From positions 1 to 32,374 of the forward strand of contig JAKLGB010000008.1 of the NCBI GenBank assembly GCA_022710895.1: 32,374 nt of DNA, read 5' to 3'. Position numbers and translations under genes: made by a program. Positions 26,618 to 32,374 of this stretch are shown here, one piece after another (the stretch's first letter is position 1; each line of letters begins with the position of its first letter). The notes beneath the pieces are model-generated. The model did not search any database and was not told the DNA's origin. It was given only the letters and a program-made list of their open reading frames with translations. The stretch is from Bacillota bacterium (GTDB lineage: Bacteria; Bacillota_I; Bacilli_A; Izemoplasmatales; Hujiaoplasmataceae).

Positions 26618-27897
26618 TGAACCTGCGTCCCGAGCCGATGGTCCGGGAAACGATGGCCGAAGCCGTTCTTCCCAACGGAATGCGTCTCTATGTGCTCCCG
26701 AAACCCGGGTTTGCCCGCACCCAAGCGATTTTATCCGTTGGGTTCGGAGGAGTCGATCGCGAAGTTTTGGTCAAAGACCGCAGCGAGACCGTCGTTTTTC
26801 CCGAAGGAACCGCTCATTTTCTGGAACACATGCTGTTTGAATCGGAAGGCGAAAATCTCTCCGACCGTTTTTCCGCTTGCGGCGCTTCCGTCAATGCCTA
26901 CACCGCTCCGAAACGCACCGCCTACCATTTTTCGACCACCAACGGGTGGGAGATTCCCCTCAATCTCCTGCTCGATCTGGTTTTTCGGCCGCGGTTTGCG
27001 ACCGAACAAGTGAATAAGGAACGTCAGGTCATTGCCAAAGAAATCCGCATGTACCAAGACGACCTGGACCAAATGCTTTATCAGGACTGCATGGCCTCCT
27101 TATTCAGCGGCCATCCCGTCCGGGGAGACATCGCCGGGACCGCCGAATCGATTGCCCGGATCGATCTTTCCGTGCTGAAAGAGGCTTATGAACTGTTTTA
27201 TCATCCCGCGCGCTGTCAACTCGTCGTGGTCGGTGACCTCGACCCCGATCAGGTATGGGCGGTTCTAAACGCGCACCCTGCCTGTGCGGATGCCGTTTCC
27301 GACCGGCTCGCCGGCCGGATCCGTCAAGCCGAACCCCCGGTGGTCCACCGTCGTTCTTTGAACCGGCGCCGCGATGTCAAAAGCGATTTGCTGATGATGG
27401 GAATCAAACTGGACAAACGAGTTCCCCAATCGCCGTTGGACGACGATTTGGCGGAAATCCGTTTGGCATTCCTGTTGGATAATGTTTTTGGTCGGACGGC
27501 ACCGCTGTACCGCGAATGGATGGACAAACGCTGGATCAACGACACTTTCGAAACCTCGGTCACCGTCGAGGATGATTACGGAACGGTACTTCTTTTCACC
27601 GAGACCAAGAAACCCCGGGCCACCGAGGCTGCCTTCCGCTCCGCCCTCCGGAACATCCAATCGCTGTTCACCGATGAGAATCGCTTTGAAATCGCCCGAC
27701 GAAAAATGGTGGGGAACCTTCTGCAAACCTTCGATCACATCGGAGCTCTGGGCGGGTTTCTGACCGACTACTACAGTTCCGGCGTCGATCCTTTCGCCTT
27801 GTTGCGCCGCGTCGGGACCCTGACGTTTGCGGAGATCCGCGATCTCGCCCCGGTCTTTTCCGAAGAGGCGATCGCCGTGGTCCGATACCATCCGTGA
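26614..27897 (+). CDS. M16-family zinc peptidase (YmfH-like)
   Basis: This is the catalytic member of the M16 pair, 427 aa. The inverted zinc motif HFLEH is intact (His68, Glu71, His72) and the third ligand is expected near Glu143 in VIAKEIRMYQDD. The region GASVNAYTAPKRTAYHFSTT is typical of YmfH/PqqL-like peptidases. The second lobe has RRKMVGNLLQTFDHIG and ends in AVVRYHP. The start ATG overlaps the preceding stop (ATGATGA), so ATG 26617 is an alternative. A terminator follows 14 nt after the stop. The name pqqL or albF is not justified, since no PQQ or bacteriocin gene is near. Confidence 0.92.
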   Translation: MMNLRPEPMVRETMAEAVLPNGMRLYVLPKPGFARTQAILSVGFGGVDREVLVKDRSETVVFPEGTAHFLEHMLFESEGENLSDRFSACGASVNAYTAPKRTAYHFSTTNGWEIPLNLLLDLVFRPRFATEQVNKERQVIAKEIRMYQDDLDQMLYQDCMASLFSGHPVRGDIAGTAESIARIDLSVLKEAYELFYHPARCQLVVVGDLDPDQVWAVLNAHPACADAVSDRLAGRIRQAEPPVVHRRSLNRRRDVKSDLLMMGIKLDKRVPQSPLDDDLAEIRLAFLLDNVFGRTAPLYREWMDKRWINDTFETSVTVEDDYGTVLLFTETKKPRATEAAFRSALRNIQSLFTDENRFEIARRKMVGNLLQTFDHIGALGGFLTDYYSSGVDPFALLRRVGTLTFAEIRDLAPVFSEEAIAVVRYHP

Positions 27898-27910
27898 TTC
27901 ATTCCCTCAG

Positions 27911-27936
27911 AGACCGATCGAAAAATCGGTCTTTTT
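27911..27936 (+). terminator. Terminator after the M16 pair
   Basis: AGACCGAT / ATCGGTCT (27911-27918, 27925-27932) with a 6-nt loop is followed by a run of T's (27932-27936) and CTTTTC. It closes the gene run that starts at 22728. Confidence 0.92.
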
Positions 27937-27960
27937 CTTTTCCGATGAGGCTTCTTTTTG

Positions 27961-27969
27961 TGATATAAT
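27961..27969 (+). promoter_or_regulatory. Extended -10 promoter of the RlmI-like gene
   Basis: A perfect TG-n-TATAAT lies at 27961-27969, with no good -35 (27941-27946, TCCGAT). It is 21 bp ahead of the ATG at 27990 and probably drives the run that includes engB. Confidence 0.7.
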
Positions 27970-27989
27970 GGCTATGCAGGGGTGAAAGC

Positions 27990-29174
27990 ATGGCCGAATG
28001 CCGCTTGTTTTTGAAACCGAAAGAAGAAATCCGCATCCAGCGAGGACATCCCTGGGTGTATCATAACGAGATCGACCGTTTCGAAGGCCCGATTCAAAGC
28101 GGGGAACTCGCATCGGTATTTTCCGCCCAAGGCGAATTCCTTGGCAAAGGTTTTCTCAACACGGCTTCGAAAATTTTCGTACGCATCGTTTCCCGCGATT
28201 CGGCGGCGGTGATCGATGAGGCCTTTTTCGCCACCCTGATCCGGCGGGCCCATCAAGCCCGTTTGAACCTCGGATATCAGGATTCCTACCGGGCGCTGTT
28301 CGGCGAGGCCGACGGGATTCCCGGTCTGATCGTCGACCGCTACGGCGAATACCTCGTCGTCCAAATCCTGTCCTTGGGAATCGATCGACGGAAGGAGATG
28401 TTCACCCGGCTGTTGGTGGCGGAATTTGCCCCGCGCGGCATTTTGGAACGCAGTGATGTGTCCGTCCGTGCCAAGGAAGGGCTTCCGGAAACCGTGCAAG
28501 TGCTTTATGGCACCGTTCCCGACACCGTCGTCATCGATGAAAACGGCTTAAAGATGGCGGTGGATCTCCGAGGGGGACAGAAAACCGGGACGTTTCTCGA
28601 TCAACGCGGGAATCACGCGGCTTTGAAACCATACGTTTTTGACAAGACCGTCTTGGATTGTTTTTCGCATACGGGGGGGTTCGGTCTGCACGCGGCTTTT
28701 TACGGGGCTTCCGACGTCGAGTGCGTCGACATTTCCGCCTCGGCGGTTCGGCAGATGGAGGCCAACGCCCGCCTGAACGGACTTTCGAACATCCATCCCA
28801 TCCAAGCGGATGTCTTCTCGCTCTTACGTTCTCGACTGGGGGAAGGAAAACAGTATGATGTCGTCATCCTCGATCCCCCGGCTTTCACGAAGACTGCCGA
28901 TAAACTGGAAAAAGCTTATTCGGGATACAAGGAAATCAACCTTCAAGCCATGAAACTGTTGCGGGCGGGAGGCTATCTGGTGACCTGTTCCTGTTCACAA
29001 CACATGACCCCGGGGCTGTTTCTCGAAATGCTCGGTGAAGCCGCCGCCGATTCCGGGCGGTTGGTGCAGATGGCCGAATTCCGGATTCAAGGTCAGGATC
29101 ACCCGACGCTGTTGGGGTCCGAAGAATCGCTTTATCTCAAATGCGTGATCTTACGCGTCGAAGACCGGTGTTGA
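27990..29174 (+). CDS. RlmI-like class I rRNA methyltransferase with PUA domain
   Basis: This 394-aa SAM-dependent methyltransferase belongs to the RlmI/YwbD group, which methylates cytosine in 23S rRNA in E. coli. The N-terminal PUA domain (about 1-75) includes IQRGHPWVYHNEI. A central EEHEE-like segment has DGIPGLIVDRYGEYLV. The Rossmann domain follows with TGTFLDQRGNH, LDCFSHTGGFGLHA (SAM site), VECVDIS and the catalytic-region DVVILDPPAFTK, and then LVTCSCSQHM. The length equals that of RlmI (396 aa). GGGGTGAAAGC precedes the ATG. The exact target base is not determined by sequence. Confidence 0.9.
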   Translation: MAECRLFLKPKEEIRIQRGHPWVYHNEIDRFEGPIQSGELASVFSAQGEFLGKGFLNTASKIFVRIVSRDSAAVIDEAFFATLIRRAHQARLNLGYQDSYRALFGEADGIPGLIVDRYGEYLVVQILSLGIDRRKEMFTRLLVAEFAPRGILERSDVSVRAKEGLPETVQVLYGTVPDTVVIDENGLKMAVDLRGGQKTGTFLDQRGNHAALKPYVFDKTVLDCFSHTGGFGLHAAFYGASDVECVDISASAVRQMEANARLNGLSNIHPIQADVFSLLRSRLGEGKQYDVVILDPPAFTKTADKLEKAYSGYKEINLQAMKLLRAGGYLVTCSCSQHMTPGLFLEMLGEAAADSGRLVQMAEFRIQGQDHPTLLGSEESLYLKCVILRVEDRC

Positions 29175-29187
29175 AAGGGGAAAGGCC

Positions 29188-29817
29188 ATGATTGTCAAAC
29201 AAGTCCATTTTTTCGGGAGCGCCGTCTCCACGAGCCAATATCCCGCCGACGGATTGCCCGAGATCGTCCTTTGCGGCCGGTCCAATGTCGGAAAATCTTC
29301 CTTTATCAACACGATGCTCAATCAACGGAAGATCGCCCGCGTTTCCGGGACACCGGGAAAAACGCGGCTGATCAATTTTTTTCGGGTCAACGAGGCCTTT
29401 TATTTCGTCGATATTCCCGGATACGGATATGCTCAGGTTTCCCAAGGGGAACAAGAAGCCTTCCGCGAACGGATCGAGATGTATCTTTCCCGCCGTCCGA
29501 CGCTTCGGGCAGCCGTGCTTTTGCTCGATCTGCGCCGCATTCCCAATGCCGACGACCACTCGTTGATCGATTATATCCGCGCCCGCGGAATTCCGCTTTA
29601 TTTCGTCCTGACCAAAGCCGACAAATTGTCCAACAACGAACGGTTCCGCCAAATCCGGGCCATCTATTCGGCGCTTCCGGAAATCGAACCTTCGGCGTTT
29701 CACGTGTTTTCGTCGGTGACCAAAGAGAATGTCGATGGCGTCTGGGCCGCGCTCGAACCGCGGTTGTTCCCCGGTTCGGCGACATCCGCAAAGGAGGATC
29801 CCCATGAAAGACCGTGA
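29188..29817 (+). CDS. engB: Ribosome-biogenesis GTPase EngB (YsxC)
   Basis: EngB is an essential GTPase for 50S subunit assembly in Bacillus. In 209 aa the G motifs are G1 GRSNVGKSS (30-38), the switch region TPGKTRLINFF, G3 DIPGYGYA (75-82) and G4 TKADK (142-146), with VFSSVTKENVD as the G5 region. Length is typical (about 195-210). GGGG-AAAGG lies upstream, 13 nt after the methyltransferase stop. The gene is not beside lon, its usual neighbour in Bacillus. Its 3' end overlaps the next gene by 14 nt. Confidence 0.97.
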   Translation: MIVKQVHFFGSAVSTSQYPADGLPEIVLCGRSNVGKSSFINTMLNQRKIARVSGTPGKTRLINFFRVNEAFYFVDIPGYGYAQVSQGEQEAFRERIEMYLSRRPTLRAAVLLLDLRRIPNADDHSLIDYIRARGIPLYFVLTKADKLSNNERFRQIRAIYSALPEIEPSAFHVFSSVTKENVDGVWAALEPRLFPGSATSAKEDPHERP

Positions 29818-30505
29818 AATGTTCGATGCCATGGCTTCGGGTTACGACCAGGAAGTCGTCGAAAGCGACGAAAAAGGCCGCTTTCCTTTCGCGGGGTATC
29901 ACCGAGTCCTCGATTTTATCGCTTCGGAAATCGAAAACGATCCTCGACTGGGGACCATCCGGATTCTTGACCTCGGGATTGGGACGGGCAATCTCGAATC
30001 GCGGATCAAACCCGGGAAAATCGCCGTGGTCGGCGTCGATCTGTCTCCGAAAATGGCGGAAATCGCTCAATTGAAACTCCCGGATGCCCGGTTGATCGTC
30101 GCCGATTACCGGTGGGGACTCCCCGAAGAATTGCTGCGAGACAAATTCGATATCATCGTCTCCACCTATTCGTTCCATCATCTCTCTTTGGACGAGTGGA
30201 TCGAATATATCCATTACCTTTCCCAACGATTGACGGTTTTCGGAAAAATCTTCATCGGTGACATCCTGTTCGCCAATTCTCCCGAAAAAGACCGATGCCG
30301 GAAGGAACACATCGAGGATTGGGACGAGGACGATCATGACCATTATCATGTTTTCGAGGATTTGCGCCGCCGCGTCTGCGACCATCTGGCCGTCAGTTTC
30401 GTCAAACTGTCCTATTGCGCCGGGGTGATCATCCTCGAGAACTACCATGAATGTCTCGAGTACTTCGGAAAAACGGCAGAAAAGACATTGAAGTTCGGGA
30501 AGTGA
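29804..30505 (+). CDS. Class I SAM-dependent methyltransferase, substrate unknown
   Basis: This 233-aa methyltransferase has motif I LDLGIGTGNLESRI near residue 50, the acidic end of strand 2 in VVGVDLSPKMAEIA, and IIVSTYSFHHLSLDEW as motif II/III. It starts MFDAMASGYDQEV, common in small-molecule methyltransferases such as the YrrT group. A long acidic/His stretch (EDWDEDDHDHYHV) follows. The frame extends upstream into engB, but GGAGG (29792-29796) before ATG 29804 sets the start. It overlaps engB by 14 nt. I cannot name the substrate. Confidence 0.85.
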   Translation: MKDREMFDAMASGYDQEVVESDEKGRFPFAGYHRVLDFIASEIENDPRLGTIRILDLGIGTGNLESRIKPGKIAVVGVDLSPKMAEIAQLKLPDARLIVADYRWGLPEELLRDKFDIIVSTYSFHHLSLDEWIEYIHYLSQRLTVFGKIFIGDILFANSPEKDRCRKEHIEDWDEDDHDHYHVFEDLRRRVCDHLAVSFVKLSYCAGVIILENYHECLEYFGKTAEKTLKFGK

Positions 30506-30536
30506 GGCTTTTCGGGCGATTAGCGTCCAAAAAGGG

Positions 30537-30565
30537 TTTACTTCCGAGGGCAAGTTTGATACAAT
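30537..30565 (+). promoter_or_regulatory. Promoter of the Val T-box operon
   Basis: TTTACT (30537-30542) and an extended -10 TG-n-TACAAT (30557-30565) have a 17-bp spacer. Transcription would start near 30572, just ahead of the T-box stem I. Confidence 0.72.
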
Positions 30566-30571
30566 ACATTT

Positions 30572-30793
30572 ATCAGCGAAGAAGCGGAAGAGTAACGCCT
30601 TCCCGAGCCCCCAGAGAGCGGATGCATCGGTGAAAATCCGCGGCCGGAAGCGTGAACGTCGCCGTCGAGCCGGAAAGAGGAACCCCAGTATTCTTTCCCG
30701 TTCCCCGCGTTAAGGGATTCAAGCGCCGGATTTCGATCCGGAACCAAGGTGGTACCGCGATGTCAAGTCGTCCTTTTTGAGGGCGACTTTTTT
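30572..30793 (+). promoter_or_regulatory. T-box riboswitch (Val) upstream of the Nudix gene and valS
   Basis: This leader senses uncharged tRNA-Val. The stem I apical hairpin is GCGGAT / ATCCGC (30618-30623, 30636-30641), preceded by the usual AGAGAG. The specifier region GTGAAC-GTC-GCC carries GTC (30658-30660), a Val codon, at the same place as ATC in the Ile T-box. The T-box consensus AAGGTGGTACCGCG lies at 30746-30759. A terminator hairpin and T-run end at 30793. The first gene read after it is a Nudix hydrolase, with valS second. Confidence 0.94.
30765..30793 (+). terminator. Regulated terminator of the Val T-box
   Basis: AAGTCGTCC (30765-30773) pairs with GGGCGACTT (30781-30789) with one wobble around a TTTTTGA loop. 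T's continue to 30793. It competes with the T-box antiterminator. Confidence 0.85.
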
Positions 30794-30812
30794 CTTTTCA
30801 GGAGGATTCAAC

Positions 30813-31292
30813 ATGGAAAAACCCAGTTACATTCGTTTTATCCGCTCGAAAGTGGCGGAAGCCAAAATCATTTTGAACGCCGCTTGCGCCGTCATCGACG
30901 ACGGAACCGGCCGGATTTTATTGCAAAAGCGCACCGATAACCACAAATGGGGGTTGCCAGGAGGTTTGCTTGAACTCGACGAGTCGATCGTCGAAGCCGT
31001 CCGGCGCGAGGTCAAGGAAGAAACAAACCTCGACATCGAACCAACCCGGTTCATCGGGGTGTTCGTCAATCCGATGATGCGCTGGCGGGAGCGCGACGAA
31101 GCCGAAGTCATCTGTTTCAGTTTCGTCGGAGAAGTCGTGGGCGGAACCTTGCGGATCAATGACGACGAATCTTCCGAACTGCGCTATTTCGGTCGCGACG
31201 AGTTGCCGGAAATTCATTCCGTCGACAATCGTCAAACCATTGAAGCCTATTTTGCCAACGAAGAACATTTGATTGAAGGGAGACGTTTCTGA
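30813..31292 (+). CDS. Nudix hydrolase in the valS operon
   Basis: Nudix enzymes hydrolyse nucleoside diphosphate-linked compounds. In 159 aa the Nudix box [20 protein letters not shown] is complete in its G, E, RE and EE positions, but the usual Gly after EET is Asn (EETNLD). The N-terminal [19 protein letters not shown] is typical of a common Nudix group in Bacillota. GGAGG (30801-30805) lies 7 nt before ATG 30813, although the frame is open further up into the T-box terminator. The stop overlaps the valS ATG (TGATG), so it is cotranscribed and controlled by tRNA-Val charging. Substrate is unknown. Ap4A, a synthetase by-product, is only a suggestion. Confidence 0.9.
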   Translation: MEKPSYIRFIRSKVAEAKIILNAACAVIDDGTGRILLQKRTDNHKWGLPGGLLELDESIVEAVRREVKEETNLDIEPTRFIGVFVNPMMRWRERDEAEVICFSFVGEVVGGTLRINDDESSELRYFGRDELPEIHSVDNRQTIEAYFANEEHLIEGRRF

Positions 31293-32374
31293 TGAAACCG
31301 ATGAATCCGAAATATGACCACCGCGAAGTGGAATCCGGAAAATACGAACAATGGCTGAAGGAAGGTTGCTTCGCGGCCGGTGATGGCTCCAAACCGCCGT
31401 TCACGATCGTCATTCCCCCTCCCAATGTCACCGGGAAACTCCATCTCGGGCACACTTGGGATACCACTCTTCAGGACTTGATCATCCGTCGCAAGCGGAT
31501 GCAGGGTTATGATGCCCTCTATCTTCCCGGCATGGACCACGCCGGAATCGCCACTCAAGCCAAGGTGGATGCCAAATTACGGGCTCAACACGTCAACCGG
31601 TATGATTTGGGTCGAGAAAAGTATCTCGAGGTCGCTTGGAGTTGGAAAGAAGAATACGCCGGCTTGATCCGCGAACAATGGAAAGCGATCGGCTTATCGC
31701 TCGATTATTCCCGGGAACGATTCACCCTCGATGCCGGATTGTCCGAAGCGGTGACCGAAGTGTTCGTCCGACTGTACGAAAAAGGCCTTATTTATCGTGG
31801 CGAACGGATCATCAACTGGGACGTCCAGGCCAAAACGGCCTTGTCCAACATCGAAATCGAACACATTGAGACCGATGGTGCCCTTTATTTCATCACGTAT
31901 CCGTTTACGGAGGGTGAAGGCGGGATCACCGTGGCCACCACGCGACCGGAAACGATGTTTGGGGACGTGGCCTTGATGGTCCATCCCGAAGATCCGCGTT
32001 TTCTGGCTTGTCAAGACAAGTTTGTGGTGATTCCCACTTCCGGCCGAAAGATTCCGGTGATCGTGGACGCCTATGTCGACCGCGCCTTCGGAACGGGAGC
32101 CGTGAAAGTCACCCCCGCACACGATCCCAACGACTTTGAAGTCGGCAAACGTCACAGCTTGCCGATGCCGCTATGCATGAACGAAGACGGAACCATGAAT
32201 GCCATGGCCGGTCGCTTTGAAGGAATGGACCGTTTCGAATGCCGTAAAGCGGTTTTGGATGAACTGAAAACCATGGGCTTGTTGGTGAAAATCGAAGCGA
32301 TCCGCCATAACGTCGGGCACAGTGAACGCACCGGCATCATCGTCGAACCGCGGCTCTCCAAACAATGGTTTGTG
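31292..32374 (+). CDS. valS: Valyl-tRNA synthetase ValS, N-terminal part (cut by window end)
   Basis: ValS charges tRNA-Val and edits Thr. The frame is open from ATG 31292 to the window end, giving 361 of about 880 residues. It shows [20 protein letters not shown] (the HIGH motif), [42 protein letters not shown] and the editing-domain [14 protein letters not shown] and [17 protein letters not shown]. The KMSKS loop and the anticodon domain lie beyond the window. The start overlaps the Nudix stop. ATG 31301 (MNPKYDH) is an alternative start. Expression is governed by the Val T-box at 30572-30793. Confidence 0.96.
   Translation, partial: MKPMNPKYDHREVESGKYEQWLKEGCFAAGDGSKPPFTIVIPPPNVTGKLHLGHTWDTTLQDLIIRRKRMQGYDALYLPGMDHAGIATQAKVDAKLRAQHVNRYDLGREKYLEVAWSWKEEYAGLIREQWKAIGLSLDYSRERFTLDAGLSEAVTEVFVRLYEKGLIYRGERIINWDVQAKTALSNIEIEHIETDGALYFITYPFTEGEGGITVATTRPETMFGDVALMVHPEDPRFLACQDKFVVIPTSGRKIPVIVDAYVDRAFGTGAVKVTPAHDPNDFEVGKRHSLPMPLCMNEDGTMNAMAGRFEGMDRFECRKAVLDELKTMGLLVKIEAIRHNVGHSERTGIIVEPRLSKQWFV

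Overview
The window looks like chromosomal housekeeping DNA from a Bacillota (Firmicutes) bacterium, probably class Bacilli. The signs are: a xerD-deoB pair, a yggS(ylmE)-sepF-yggT(ylmG)-ileS block, two T-box riboswitches ahead of aminoacyl-tRNA synthetase genes, SepF with FtsZ, a YmfF/YmfH-like M16 pair, and near-consensus SigA promoters with 17-bp spacers. The G+C content is fairly high by eye (mid-50s percent). TGA is used as a stop and Trp is TGG, so this is the standard bacterial code and not the Mycoplasma code. No cell-wall (mur/fts) genes, ftsA or divIVA are visible, which fits a lineage near the Mollicutes/Erysipelotrichia, but that placement is inference. I see no transposase, prophage, CRISPR array, rRNA or tRNA gene.

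Layout. 1-2241 (+): the end of a HemW-like gene, xerD, deoB, then an 11-bp hairpin terminator. 2286-8721 (-): two very large, unrecognised coiled-coil proteins (981 and 1157 aa) in tandem under one strong promoter. This is the least ordinary part of the window. 8975-12807 (+): ruvB, queA, a PduL-type phosphotransacylase with its own promoter, and tgt. 12971-14164: ftsZ with a complex leader and a terminator. 14263-19587: an apparent eight-gene operon with two mgtE paralogues, yhbY, surE, a 60-aa membrane protein, yggS, sepF and yggT, ending in a terminator whose U-tract overlaps the next promoter. 19638-22624: Ile T-box and ileS. 22728-27897: a second run of tightly packed genes behind a perfect TTGACA-17-TATAAT promoter: YczE-like membrane protein, deoC, an unknown membrane-anchored protein, deoD and two M16 peptidase-family proteins. 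27990-30505: an RlmI-like methyltransferase, engB and another methyltransferase. 30568-32374: Val T-box, a Nudix hydrolase and the start of valS, which is cut by the window end.

How the genes work together. DeoD, DeoB and DeoC make a complete route from purine deoxynucleosides to glyceraldehyde-3-phosphate plus acetaldehyde. PduL could feed acetyl-CoA derived from such acetaldehyde into acetyl-phosphate (inference). QueA and Tgt make queuosine-modified tRNA. FtsZ and a short SepF are the division genes. RuvB and XerD serve recombination and chromosome-dimer resolution. YhbY, EngB and the RlmI-like enzyme serve ribosome maturation. IleS and ValS are each governed by a T-box with a matching specifier codon (ATC and GTC). 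The most promising undescribed element is the two-gene coiled-coil operon, which could encode a structural or cytoskeletal assembly. No function can be assigned from sequence alone.
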